A DNA stretch of 64,000 bases from Nocardiopsis flavescens (GCF_900141985.1 NZ_FQZK01000001.1:1-64000), one strand, 5' to 3'. Positions 8,496 through 15,814 are shown, numbered from the stretch's first letter. Notes: generated by a model not told the origin, from the sequence alone. A program made the numbers and translations.

Positions 8496-9425
8496 TCAGC
8501 GGGTGAGGCGGTCCAGGGCCTGTACGGCGGTGGCGTGCAGGCCCTTGGTGTGTCCGGCGCCTTCGATGATGTGCAGGGTGGCGGCGGGCCAGCGCCGGGA
8601 CAGGTGCCAGGCGGTGTCGGCGGGGCCGCTGATGTCGAGGCGGCCGTGGACGAGGGCGCCGGGCAGGTGGGCGATGCGGTGCATGGTGTCCAGGAGGTGG
8701 TCGTGGGGGAGGAAGGCGTGGTGGGCCCAGTAGTGGGTGACCAGACGGGCGAAGCGGAGCTGGAAGTCCAGGGGGCGGGTGGACAGGGAGGGTGTGGAGT
8801 CGGCGGTGGTGGCCATGTGGGTGTCCTCCCACCGGCACCAGGCGCGGGCGGCGCTCTCGCGGACGCGGGGGTCGGGGTCGGCGAGCAGGCGGGCGTAGGC
8901 GGCGGGCAGGCGGTGGGGGTCGGCGTCGGGGCCGGCGGCGTCGCGGAAGGCCTGCCACTGTTCGGGGAAGACGCGGCCCATGGCGTGGGTGAGCCAGTGC
9001 ACCTCGGTGGCGGAGGTGGTGGTGACGGCGACCAGGACCAGGGCGCGGACCCGGTTGGGGTGGGCCTGGGCGTAGGCCAGGCCCAGGGTGGAGCCCCAGG
9101 AGGTGCCCAGGACCACCCAGGAGTCGATGCCGCGGGCGGTGCGCAGGGCCTCGATGTCGTCGATGAGGTGGGCGGTGGTGTTGGTGGTCAGGTCGGTGGT
9201 GGGCAGGCCGGCGTCGGGGGTGGAGCGGCCGGCACCGCGCTGGTCGAACAGGACGATGCGGTGGCGGTGGGGGTCGAAGAAGTTCACGAAGCCGGGGTGG
9301 GCGCCAGAGCCGGGGCCGCCGTGCAGGACCAGGCAGGGGGTGCCGTCGGGGGTGCCGTGTTCTTCCCAGTGGAGGGTGTTGTGATCGGTGACGGGCAGCA
9401 GGCCCTGGGTGCGCGGTGCGGTCAT
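8496..9425 (-). CDS. pip: Proline iminopeptidase-like alpha/beta hydrolase
   Basis: The protein has 309 residues, the usual length of prolyl aminopeptidase (S33). Motifs are the oxyanion loop VLHGGPGSG (34-41), DQRGAGRS (61-68), the nucleophile elbow GTSWGS with Ser109, a catalytic Asp in GALVHGRLDISGP, and the catalytic His in IEGAGHTKG. HGGPGSG plus DQRGAGRS is characteristic of iminopeptidases, which remove N-terminal proline from peptides in the cytoplasm. The gene stands alone; the short upstream region (9426-9460) could carry its promoter. Confidence 0.9.
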   Translation of the reverse strand: MTAPRTQGLLPVTDHNTLHWEEHGTPDGTPCLVLHGGPGSGAHPGFVNFFDPHRHRIVLFDQRGAGRSTPDAGLPTTDLTTNTTAHLIDDIEALRTARGIDSWVVLGTSWGSTLGLAYAQAHPNRVRALVLVAVTTTSATEVHWLTHAMGRVFPEQWQAFRDAAGPDADPHRLPAAYARLLADPDPRVRESAARAWCRWEDTHMATTADSTPSLSTRPLDFQLRFARLVTHYWAHHAFLPHDHLLDTMHRIAHLPGALVHGRLDISGPADTAWHLSRRWPAATLHIIEGAGHTKGLHATAVQALDRLTR

Positions 9426-9589
9426 GGCGGCCTTTCGTGGTGGGGCGAGGGGCGATTTTAGCGGTGTTGGAGAGGAGTGGGGGCGGGCGCGGGGTCCGTG
9501 TCACCGTTCCTGCGGGGGGCGGGTGGAGGCAGGCGCGGACGCTGGGGGAGGCGGTGCGGGCCGTGGCGTAGTCGGGTGAGACGAATCCG

Positions 9590-9832
9590 GTGGTGGTGCG
9601 GGGGGTGCTGGCGGGGACCCCGGTGGAGGAGTTCGTGGACGCGGCGGCGCTGGCGCGCCTGGTGGTGGAGGGCGCGGTGCGGGCGCTGGTGCAGGTGGCG
9701 GAGGTGGTGTCGGTGGTGCAGGGGTGGGATCCGGCGGCGCGGCGGGCGCCCTGGGGTGAGGGGGAGCCGCGGGGGGCGAGGGCGGGTCCGGGGCGGCCCG
9801 CCCCCGCTTTTTTGTGTGCGGTGCGGGGTTGA
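9590..9832 (+). CDS. Possible small protein, uncertain
   Basis: Of the six frames between 9426 and 9866, only this one has a protein-like composition: residues 8-48 read GTPVEEFVDAAALARLVVEG then AVRALVQVAEVVSVVQGWDP, which would form one long helix with G-ending codons like the neighbouring rightward genes. A TAG lies just upstream (9569), after another plausible in-frame stretch, so it may be the remnant of a longer gene. The last 30 codons run through a clear intrinsic terminator, which is unusual for a real 3' end. I recognise no family. Confidence 0.3.
   Translation: MVVRGVLAGTPVEEFVDAAALARLVVEGAVRALVQVAEVVSVVQGWDPAARRAPWGEGEPRGARAGPGRPAPAFLCAVRG
9790..9813 (+). terminator. Intrinsic terminator with T-run, rightward
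   Basis: Stem GGGGCG / CGCCCC with a 3-base loop, followed after three bases by six T residues (9808-9813). It is one of the few places in the window with a classical U-tract, and it shows that some rightward transcript ends here, just before the MerR promoter. Confidence 0.65.
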
Positions 9833-9859
9833 CCGCGCCCCTGGGGCGCGGTGTGCACT
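9829..9859 (+). promoter_or_regulatory. MerR-type promoter with 19-bp spacer
   Basis: A -35 box TTGACC (9829-9834) and a -10 box TGCACT (9854-9859) are 19 bp apart, the stretched spacing used by MerR-controlled promoters. The spacer carries a perfect dyad ACCGCGCCCC-T-GGGGCGCGGT (9832-9852). The MerR start codon lies only 6 bases past the -10 box, so the transcript is probably leaderless. Confidence 0.75.
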
Positions 9860-9865
9860 GGGCGC

Positions 9866-10678
9866 ATGGATGTGGAGTGGACCCGTGGGGAGTTCGCCCG
9901 CCGCAGCGGGCTGACGGTCAAGGCGTTGCGCGTGTACGAGAGGTCGGGGCTGTTGCCGCCGGTGCGGGTGGGGGCGGGCGGCGGGTACCGGTGGTACGGG
10001 TCGGGGCAGGTGGAGCGGGCGGTGCGGATCCGGTTGCTGCGCCAGGCGGGGATGCCGCTGGCGCTGATCGGCCAGGTGCTGGAGCTGTCGGCGGAGGCGG
10101 CCCGGGAGCGGGTGGGGGCGTGGTGGGCGGGCCGGGAGGAGACGGTGGCGGCCCAGCGCCGGGTGCTGGCCGAGCTGGACCGGCGCCTGGACGGCGGGGG
10201 CGCGCAGGAGGAGGTCGACTGGCGGGTGCAGGAGCGGGTGTGGGAGCCGGTGCGGGCGCTGGCGGTGCGGGCGCGCACCGACCAGGTGCGGTTGGTGGAG
10301 ACGTTCCGGGAGCGGGCCGCGTACCTGCGGCGGCTGCTGGTCGACCAGGGTGCGGCCCCGGGGGAGGAGACGTGGGTGTTCTACCCGGGTGTGGTGGGGG
10401 TGGAGACGGTGGGTGAGATCGAGGTGGCGGTGCCCTGCGCGGGCGGTGCGGACCCGATGGCCGACGCGGTGGTGCGGGTGGTGGGCGGGGGCCGGTGGGC
10501 GGTGTGCGAGGTGGTGCGCCGGGACTGCTTCCAGCCGCGGATCATGGGCGCCCACCGGGCGGTCGCGGCGGCGGCCGGGGCCGGCGGGGTGGGCTGTGAG
10601 GTGTACACGGGTGCCTGGGAGGGTGCCCGGGACGCGGTGGTGGCGCGGGTGGGCCGCCCGGTGGGGGGAGTGCTGTGA
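9866..10678 (+). CDS. MerR family transcriptional regulator with GyrI-like effector domain
   Basis: The protein has 270 residues. The N-terminal winged HTH (about 5-70) reads FARRSGLTVKALRVYERSGLL then YRWYGSGQVE, standard MerR. A coiled dimerisation helix follows (about 75-115). The C-terminal part (about 125-270) includes ETWVFYPGVVGVETVGEIE and VGCEVYTGAWEGARDAV, consistent with a GyrI/BmrR-like ligand-binding domain for bulky or cationic compounds. The start is the ATG at 9866. The promoter dyad directly upstream predicts autoregulation. The stop overlaps the start of the transglutaminase-like gene by 4 bases (GTGA), so the two are translationally coupled. Confidence 0.88.
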   Translation: MDVEWTRGEFARRSGLTVKALRVYERSGLLPPVRVGAGGGYRWYGSGQVERAVRIRLLRQAGMPLALIGQVLELSAEAARERVGAWWAGREETVAAQRRVLAELDRRLDGGGAQEEVDWRVQERVWEPVRALAVRARTDQVRLVETFRERAAYLRRLLVDQGAAPGEETWVFYPGVVGVETVGEIEVAVPCAGGADPMADAVVRVVGGGRWAVCEVVRRDCFQPRIMGAHRAVAAAAGAGGVGCEVYTGAWEGARDAVVARVGRPVGGVL

Positions 10679-11490
10679 GCGGGGTGGGGCGGTGGGTGGA
10701 GCACGGTCTTTTCAGCGATCCGGGCGGCTACGCCGACCGGTTGCCGGCGGGGGGTGCGGCCCGGGTGGGGGTGCGGGTGCGGGAGATGCTGGTGCACTAC
10801 CGGGCGGGCGGCGGGTGGGCGGCGGCCCACGCGCAGGTGGACCTGCGGTGGGTGGAGGCGATCCTGGGGGCGTCGGGGCGGGGCCCGGTGGTGGGGTGCT
10901 GTCGGGATTTCGCGCTGGTGACGGTGGCGGCGCTGCGTGCGCAGGGGGTGGCGGCCCGGACCCGGGTGGGGTTCGCCGGGTACCTGGAGGAGGGGTTCGG
11001 TGCCGATCACGTGGTGGCGGAGTACCACGACGGGGCGCGGTGGGTGCGGGTGGACACCCAGTTGGCGCCGGGGTCGGCGGGCGGGGTGGATCTGGGGGAC
11101 CTGCCGGTGGACGATCCGGGGGTGTTCGCCTCGGCGGCACGGGTGTGGCGGGGGGTGCGGTCGGGGGAGCTGGACGGGGACCGGTTCGGTGTGGCCGCGG
11201 GGTCTGCTCTGCGGGGCGGGTGGCTGGTCGGGGACTACGTGTGGTTGGAGGCGGCGCACCGGTGCGGGTTCGAGGCGCTGTTGTGGGATGCGTGGGAGGG
11301 GATGGGGCCCTGGGCGGAGCAGGCGCGCACCGATGTGATGGCGGCGGCGCTGGCGGACGAGGACGAGGAGCGGATCGCGGGGCTGTGGGAGCGGTGGAGG
11401 CCGCGGGGGCGGGTGTGGTGCGCCTCGCCGTCGGGGTTTCGCGGTTGGGTGGACCTGGACGGGGGGCGGCGCGGGGGCGTGCGATGCTGA
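10675..11490 (+). CDS. Transglutaminase-like domain protein
   Basis: The protein has 271 residues. The core reads VVGCCRDFALVTVAALRAQG (72-91), then RTRVGFAGYL, DHVVAEYHDGARWVRVDTQL (111-130). The catalytic triad of the transglutaminase/peptidase-like superfamily is Cys75 or Cys76, His112 and Asp127, all present. Members cleave or cross-link peptides or act as amidases; the target is unknown. There is no signal peptide, so it is cytoplasmic. The GTG start overlaps the MerR stop, so the regulator and this enzyme form a two-gene cassette induced by the MerR ligand. The sequence after residue 135 matches no family I recognise. Confidence 0.82.
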   Translation: MSGVGRWVEHGLFSDPGGYADRLPAGGAARVGVRVREMLVHYRAGGGWAAAHAQVDLRWVEAILGASGRGPVVGCCRDFALVTVAALRAQGVAARTRVGFAGYLEEGFGADHVVAEYHDGARWVRVDTQLAPGSAGGVDLGDLPVDDPGVFASAARVWRGVRSGELDGDRFGVAAGSALRGGWLVGDYVWLEAAHRCGFEALLWDAWEGMGPWAEQARTDVMAAALADEDEERIAGLWERWRPRGRVWCASPSGFRGWVDLDGGRRGGVRC

Positions 11491-11518
11491 ACGCCCGGGT
11501 CGTGTGGAGGGGGTCGTT

Positions 11519-11905
11519 GTGGGGGAGAGCGGTTTCGTGGAGTTCTGGGGTGAGCGGCGGCTGTGCACGCTGGCCTCGCCCCGGCCGGACGGGTCGATCC
11601 ACCAGGTGCCGGTGGGGGCGACCTACGACGCGGACGCGGGTGTGGTGCGGGTGATCTCGGACGGGGGCAGTTTCAAGGCCCGGAACCTGGCGGCGCATCC
11701 GGGGGTGCGGGTGTCGGTGTCGCAGGTGGAGGGGCGGCGCTGGTGCACGGTGGAGGGGCCGGCGGTGGTCTCCGACGATCCGGAGCGGGTGGCCGAGGCG
11801 GTGCGCCGGTACGGGGAGCGGTACCGGGAGCCGCGGGTGAACCCGGGGCGGGTGGTCATCGAGATCGCGGTGGAGCGGGTGCTGGGCAACGTCCGCCCGC
11901 AGTAG
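11519..11905 (+). CDS. PPOX-class F420-dependent oxidoreductase
   Basis: The protein has 128 residues, the size of single-domain split-barrel enzymes. Motifs are RRLCTLASPRPDGSIHQVPV, the beta-barrel segment GVVRVISDGGSFKARNLAAH and WCTVEGPAVV. This TIGR03618/TIGR03667-type pattern is typical of actinobacterial F420H2-dependent reductases. The substrate is unknown. I prefer the GTG at 11519, which has a strong Shine-Dalgarno GGAGGGGG six bases upstream, over the in-frame GTG at 11504. It follows the transglutaminase gene after 28 bases and could be in the same operon. Confidence 0.85.
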   Translation: MGESGFVEFWGERRLCTLASPRPDGSIHQVPVGATYDADAGVVRVISDGGSFKARNLAAHPGVRVSVSQVEGRRWCTVEGPAVVSDDPERVAEAVRRYGERYREPRVNPGRVVIEIAVERVLGNVRPQ

Positions 11906-12019
11906 CGGCGGGGTGCGGGCGGTGGGGCGGGGTGTGCGGTCCCCCGGGCACCGCGGTGGGGCGGCGGGTCGGCGGAAAACCGCTGGACCCGCGGGCCCGG
12001 GCGGGCCGATGATGCCCGG

Positions 12020-12784
12020 ATGGTCGATCGACACTTCTTCGAGCCGGACCTGGCCGATCTGTACGACTACTTCCACCCCTGGGACTCCTCGCCCCAGAAC
12101 GACTTCTACCTCGACCTGGTCCTGGGCTCCCCCGCCGTGCTGGACGTGGGCTGCGGCACCGGCCTGATCCTGCGCACCGCCCGCGAGCGGGGGCACACCG
12201 GGCGCCTGGTGGGCCTGGACCCGGCCGGGGCGATGCTGGCGGTGGGCCGCCGGGACCGCGGGGACATCGCGTGGGTCCGCGGCGACCTGCTCCGCGGCCC
12301 CTACGACGAGCCCGGCCGCGGCCCGTTCGCCGGCGGGTTCGACCTGGTGATGATGTCCGGGCACGCCTTCCAGGTGTTCACCTCCGACGAGGAGCTGCGG
12401 GCGGTCCTGGCCGCGGTGCGGCGGGCGCTGGCGCCGGGGGGCCGGTTCGTGTTCGAGACCCGCGACCCGGCGGCGCGGGGGTGGCGGGCGTGGGACCCCG
12501 AGCGGGTGCGGACCGTGCGGGGGCCGGGCGGGCGGCGGGCCACGTCGGTGCACCGGCTGCGGGAGGTGCGCGGGGACCTGGTGACCTTCACCAGCGATTA
12601 TGTGCTGGAGGGGTGGGCGGAGCCGGTGGTCAGCCGCAGCACCCTGCGGTTCCTGGACGCCGCGGCCCTGGACGGGTTCCTGGCCGGGGCCGGGCTCGCC
12701 GTGCAGGAGCGGTACGGCGACTGGGACCGCACCCCGCCGACCGCCACCAGTACGGAGATCATCACTGTGGCCGGCCCCGCCTGA
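12020..12784 (+). CDS. Class I SAM-dependent methyltransferase (copy 1 of a convergent pair)
   Basis: The protein has 254 residues. Motif I is VLDVGCGTGLILRTA (about 40-54), motif II VGLDPAGAMLAVGRR, motif III IAWVRGDLLRGP, motif IV FDLVMMSGHAFQV, and post-motif RFVFETRDPAARGWRAW. The C-terminus ends YGDWDRTPPTAT..EIITVAGPA. It is closely similar along its length to the leftward gene at 12950-13684, including the same ending, so the two are paralogues facing each other tail to tail. Codons here end mostly in C, unlike the G-ending codons of the other rightward genes nearby. The methyl acceptor is not predictable. Confidence 0.9.
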   Translation: MVDRHFFEPDLADLYDYFHPWDSSPQNDFYLDLVLGSPAVLDVGCGTGLILRTARERGHTGRLVGLDPAGAMLAVGRRDRGDIAWVRGDLLRGPYDEPGRGPFAGGFDLVMMSGHAFQVFTSDEELRAVLAAVRRALAPGGRFVFETRDPAARGWRAWDPERVRTVRGPGGRRATSVHRLREVRGDLVTFTSDYVLEGWAEPVVSRSTLRFLDAAALDGFLAGAGLAVQERYGDWDRTPPTATSTEIITVAGPA

Positions 12785-12793
12785 GGCGGGGCC
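12773..12793. terminator. Hairpin whose loop is the stop codon of the methyltransferase
   Basis: Perfect 9-bp stem GGCCCCGCC / GGCGGGGCC; the 3-base loop is exactly the TGA stop codon (12782-12784). It can end transcription right at the end of translation. There is no T-run. Confidence 0.6.
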
Positions 12794-12949
12794 GGGCCGG
12801 GTTCCGGTGGCCCGGATCGGGGCCGGGTGTGAGAGGGCGGCCCGGTGCGGGTGGACCGTGCCCGAGGCCGGCGGGGACGCCCGCGAGGGGGGTGAACGGT
12901 CCCGTGCGGTGCGGAACGGGCGGGGCGGGTGGTCGGGGGCGCCGTCCGC

Positions 12950-13684
12950 TCAGGCGGGGCGGGCCAGGGTGATGACCTCCGGCGAGGCCGGGGTCAGGGG
13001 GGTGCGGTCCCAGTCGCCGTAGCGGTGCGTGACGCGCAGCCCGGCGGCGGCGAGCAGGGTGTCCAGGTGGGGGGCGGTGACGAACCGCAGGGTGCTCACC
13101 GTGGCCGACAGCTCCCGGCCGTCGGCGTCGGCGGCGGTGGAGGTGAACGTCACCAGCCCTTCGGGGGTGAGGGGGCGGGCGTCGTGGGTGAGGGTGAGGG
13201 GCCGGCCGTCGGGCAGGGTCGCGGCCCGGGGGTGGTCGGGGGTCCACCGCTCCCAGGCGCGGGCGCCGGGGTTGCGGGTCTCGAACGCGACCAGCCCGCC
13301 GGGGTTCAGGGCGGTGCGCATGGCGGTGAGCGCGTCGAGGGCGGCGGTGTCGGTGAGGAGTTCCTGGAAGGCGTGGCCGGTCATGGTGACCAGGTCGAAC
13401 CCGCCTTCCCGGGTGTGGGTGGACAGGTCGCCGCAGGCCCAGTCGACGTCGCGGGTGTGGGAGCGGGCGACCTCCAGCATGGCGACGGCGGGGTCCAGGC
13501 CCACCAGGCGGCCGGTGTGACCCCGCCGGCGGGCGGTGCGCAGGAGCAGGCCGGTGCCGCAGCCCGCGTCCAGGGCCGCGGGGGCGTCCATGACCAGGCC
13601 GAGGTAGAAGTCGTCGCAGGGCGCCCAGGGGTTGAAGACGTCGTAGAGGGAGGCGACGGCGGGGTCGTCGTAGGGGTTGTGCAT
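12950..13684 (-). CDS. Class I SAM-dependent methyltransferase (copy 2 of a convergent pair)
   Basis: The protein has 244 residues. Motif I is ALDAGCGTGLLLRTARRRGH, motif II VGLDPAVAMLEVAR, motif III VDWACGDLSTH, motif IV FDLVTMTGHAFQEL and post-motif LVAFETRNPGARAWERW. The end YGDWDRTPLTPASPEVITLARPA mirrors the neighbour ending. I place the start at ATG 13684 because MHNPYDDPAVASLYDVFNPW matches the N-terminus of the other copy (LADLYDYFHPW). The two genes converge with 165 bases between their stops. This looks like an inverted tandem duplication that has since diverged. Confidence 0.9.
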   Translation of the reverse strand: MHNPYDDPAVASLYDVFNPWAPCDDFYLGLVMDAPAALDAGCGTGLLLRTARRRGHTGRLVGLDPAVAMLEVARSHTRDVDWACGDLSTHTREGGFDLVTMTGHAFQELLTDTAALDALTAMRTALNPGGLVAFETRNPGARAWERWTPDHPRAATLPDGRPLTLTHDARPLTPEGLVTFTSTAADADGRELSATVSTLRFVTAPHLDTLLAAAGLRVTHRYGDWDRTPLTPASPEVITLARPA

Positions 13685-13861
13685 CCGCCGAGTATGTCCA
13701 GGGCAGGGTGGGGTGCGCACCGGTTTTTTCGCGGGCGGCCCCCCGCGGCGGGCGTGTTCGGGGTGCTCCCGCTCCGCGGGGTGCCAGGCCCTGGGGCGGG
13801 GGCGGCGCCGGTGCGGACCTGCGGGTAGGTGCCCGCGGGGTGTTCGCTCCCGCGGTGACGG

Positions 13862-13877
13862 TTCGCCGGCCGGCGAA
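13862..13877. promoter_or_regulatory. Probable ArsR operator, perfect 16-bp palindrome
   Basis: TTCGCCGGCCGGCGAA is a perfect palindrome 25 bases before the ArsR start codon. An imperfect copy of the same 16-bp design lies before the EamA gene (14583-14598), which suggests both are binding sites of the ArsR-type protein. Confidence 0.6.
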
Positions 13878-13902
13878 GTGTGGCGGTGGCATGCTGGGCG
13901 CC

Positions 13903-14613
13903 ATGGCGACGCATGCTGATACGACGGCCGCGCTGGCGGCCCTGCTGGCGGACCCGACCCGGGCGGGGGTGTGCCTGGCGTTGGCGGACGGGCGGGCGTG
14001 GACGGCCACCGAGCTGTGCCGGCACACCGGGGTGGGGGCGTCCACGATGAGCGCCCATCTGGGGCGGCTGGTCGGCGGCGGGGTGCTGGTGGAGCGCCGC
14101 CAGGGCCGGCACCGGTACGTGGCCCTGGCCGATCCGGAGATCGCCGGGCTGGTGGAGGCGCTGGCGGCCCGGGCGGCGCCGGGTGCGGCGGTGGCGCCGA
14201 CGCTGCGCGCCCACCGGGCGCAGGACGCGCTGGCCCGGGGGAGGACGTGTTACGACCACCTGGCCGGGGCGCTGGGGTGCGCGGTGGCGGAGGCGATGGT
14301 GCGGCGTGGGCTGCTCACCGCCGACCTGGGGGTGGGGGAGGAGGGGCGGGCGTGGTTCGCGGAGCTGGGGGCGCCGCTGCCGGAGCGGGGGCGGCGGCCG
14401 TTGGCGCGGGGGTGCCTGGACTGGACGGAGCGGCGCCGGCACCTGGCGGGGGCGGCGGGTGCGGTGCTGTGCGCGCACGTGTTCGCGGTGGGCTGGTGTG
14501 AGCGGGTGGGGTCCTCGCGGGCGGTGCGGTTGACGGCGGCGGGTCGGGCGGGGCTGGGGGAGGCGCTGGGGGGCGTGGACGTTTCGTCGGGGGGCGAAGC
14601 GTCCGCTGTCTAG
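13903..14613 (+). CDS. ArsR family winged-helix regulator
   Basis: The protein has 236 residues. The N-terminal HTH (about 8-75) reads ALLADPTRAGVCLALADGR, ATELCRHTGVGASTMSAHL then GVLVERRQGRHRYVAL, a standard ArsR wing. The long C-terminal extension (80-236) with DHLAGALGCAVAEAMVRRGLL and CLDWTERRRHLAGA..GAVLCAHVF resembles the DUF-type tail of actinobacterial ArsR proteins that respond to organic rather than metal ligands; no cysteine metal cluster such as CxC is visible. The EamA exporter begins 10 bases after its stop, so it probably represses its own operon. Confidence 0.87.
   Translation: MATHADTTAALAALLADPTRAGVCLALADGRAWTATELCRHTGVGASTMSAHLGRLVGGGVLVERRQGRHRYVALADPEIAGLVEALAARAAPGAAVAPTLRAHRAQDALARGRTCYDHLAGALGCAVAEAMVRRGLLTADLGVGEEGRAWFAELGAPLPERGRRPLARGCLDWTERRRHLAGAAGAVLCAHVFAVGWCERVGSSRAVRLTAAGRAGLGEALGGVDVSSGGEASAV
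14583..14598. promoter_or_regulatory. Second, imperfect copy of the ArsR operator before the exporter gene
   Basis: TTCGTCGGGGGGCGAA keeps the outer TTCG..CGAA and the 16-bp length of the perfect palindrome at 13862-13877. It lies inside the last codons of the regulator, 25 bases before the EamA start. The two sites stand at the same distance from the start codons they precede. Confidence 0.5.
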
Positions 14614-14623
14614 GGTCGGCCGC

Positions 14624-15532
14624 ATGACTTCTCCTACTCCCCCGGGGGCCGTGGTCGCGGCCGGGGTGACGGTTGTGTTGTGGGCGTCGGCGTTCGTGTC
14701 GATCCGGGTGGCCGGTGAGTTCTACTCGCCCGGGGCGCTGGCGCTGGGCCGGCTGGTGTCGGGTGCGGTGGTGCTGGTGGCGCTGTTGGCGGTGACCCGG
14801 TCGGGGTGGCCGCCGCGGGCGGCGTGGCCGGGGATCGCGGGTGCGGGGCTGCTGTGGTTCGGGGTGTACATGGTGGCGTTGAACTGGGGTGAGCGGGAGG
14901 TGGACGCGGGGACGGCGGCGCTGTTGGTGAACATCGGGCCGGTGGTGATCGCGTTGCTGGGGGTGGCGTGGCTGGGTGAGCGGTTGACGGGGTGGCTGGT
15001 GGCGGGCGGGCTGGTGGCGTTCGCGGGTGCGGTGGTGGTGGGGGTGACCACGGCCGGGCCGGGGCACGTGACGTGGACGGGGGTGATGCTGTGCCTGGTG
15101 GCGGCGGTGTCGTACGCGGTGGGGGTGGTGGCGCAGAAGCCGGCGCTGGCGCACGCGAGTCCGTTGCAGGTGTCGGGGTGGGGGTGTGTGGTGGGGGCGC
15201 TGGCGTGCCTGCCGTTCGCTCCGACGCTGGTGGCCGAGGTGGCGGCGGCGCCGTGGTGGGCGAGTGCGAACGTGCTGTATCTGGGGGTGTTCCCGACGGC
15301 GGTGGCGTTCACGACGTGGGGGTACGCGTTGTCGTACATGAGCGCGTCGCGGTTGGGGGCGGTGACGTACCTGGTGCCGGCGCTGGTCGTGGTGGTGTCG
15401 TGGGCGGTGCTGGGCGAGGTGCCCGCGGTGGGGGCGCTGGCGGGGGGCGTGCTGTGCCTGGTGGGGGTGGCGCTGTCGCGGCGGGGCCCGGTGGGCGGGC
15501 CGTCGCGGCCGGGGGTGGCGGTGCGGGGCTGA
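14624..15532 (+). CDS. EamA family (DMT superfamily) transporter
   Basis: The protein has 302 residues with ten predicted membrane helices in two EamA repeats (about 10-135 and 150-285). Typical pieces are VVLWASAFVSIRVAGEFYSPGALALGRL, GLLWFGVYMVALNWGERE, GTAALLVNIGPVVIALL and, in repeat two, SASRLGAVTYLVPALVVVVSW. The family exports amino acids and other small metabolites in proton-coupled fashion; the substrate is unknown. It is in an operon with the ArsR-type gene just before it and shares its operator, so it is probably the exporter of whatever that regulator senses. Confidence 0.9.
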   Translation: MTSPTPPGAVVAAGVTVVLWASAFVSIRVAGEFYSPGALALGRLVSGAVVLVALLAVTRSGWPPRAAWPGIAGAGLLWFGVYMVALNWGEREVDAGTAALLVNIGPVVIALLGVAWLGERLTGWLVAGGLVAFAGAVVVGVTTAGPGHVTWTGVMLCLVAAVSYAVGVVAQKPALAHASPLQVSGWGCVVGALACLPFAPTLVAEVAAAPWWASANVLYLGVFPTAVAFTTWGYALSYMSASRLGAVTYLVPALVVVVSWAVLGEVPAVGALAGGVLCLVGVALSRRGPVGGPSRPGVAVRG

Positions 15533-15538
15533 CGCGGA

Positions 15539-15564
15539 CGGCCGTCCCGGGCCCGGGACGGCCG
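15539..15564. terminator. Perfect palindrome downstream of the EamA gene
   Basis: A 26-bp perfect palindrome with CGGCCGTCCCGGG as its left half, starting 7 bases after the EamA stop. It serves as a GC-rich hairpin terminator. Confidence 0.6.
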
Positions 15565-15716
15565 GGCCTGTGCGCCCCGGTGTGGTGCGGCTTCGTCGGG
15601 CCGTGGCGTTGCAGGGGCGAGGGCCCGCTGGTCGACGGGTCGCTTCCGTTCGAGCGGTCCGGCGCTTGCACACCCCGCGTTGGGGCGCCATCGGCGGCCG
15701 GGCCTGTGCGCCCCGG
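15559..15716. repeat. Pair of 22-bp direct repeats enclosing repeat copy A
   Basis: The 22-base sequence beginning CGGCCGGGCCTGTGCG and ending CCCCGG occurs identically at 15559-15580 and 15695-15716. The two copies enclose the 91-bp dispersed repeat (copy A) plus about 20 bases. Such a layout fits either an insertion with duplication of flanking DNA or a tandem duplication; no coding sequence lies between the copies. Confidence 0.7.
15584..15674 (+). repeat. Dispersed intergenic repeat, copy A
   Basis: This stretch, from GGTGCGGCTTCGTC to GCGCTTGCACACC, aligns by eye with the reverse complement of 34921-35012 at roughly 85 percent identity with one single-base indel. The conserved inner block GGGGCGAGGGCCC is identical. 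Both copies are intergenic. The indel shifts any reading frame, so the element is probably not protein-coding. It may be a small mobile repeat, an RNA or a protein-binding repeat. Confidence 0.75.
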
Positions 15717-15814
15717 CCCCGGACGTGGTGGCGGGGCCGCCGCGGTGCCTGCGCGGCCGGGGAGCGTCCCCGGGGCCGTGGGAGGATGTGCCCCCCACCA
15801 CAGGAAGAGGCCCC

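Noticed and set aside
9458..10555. Long leftward ORFs opposite the MerR and transglutaminase genes
   Set aside because: His/Arg/Pro-rich antisense frames that arise from high GC; the rightward genes have clear domains.
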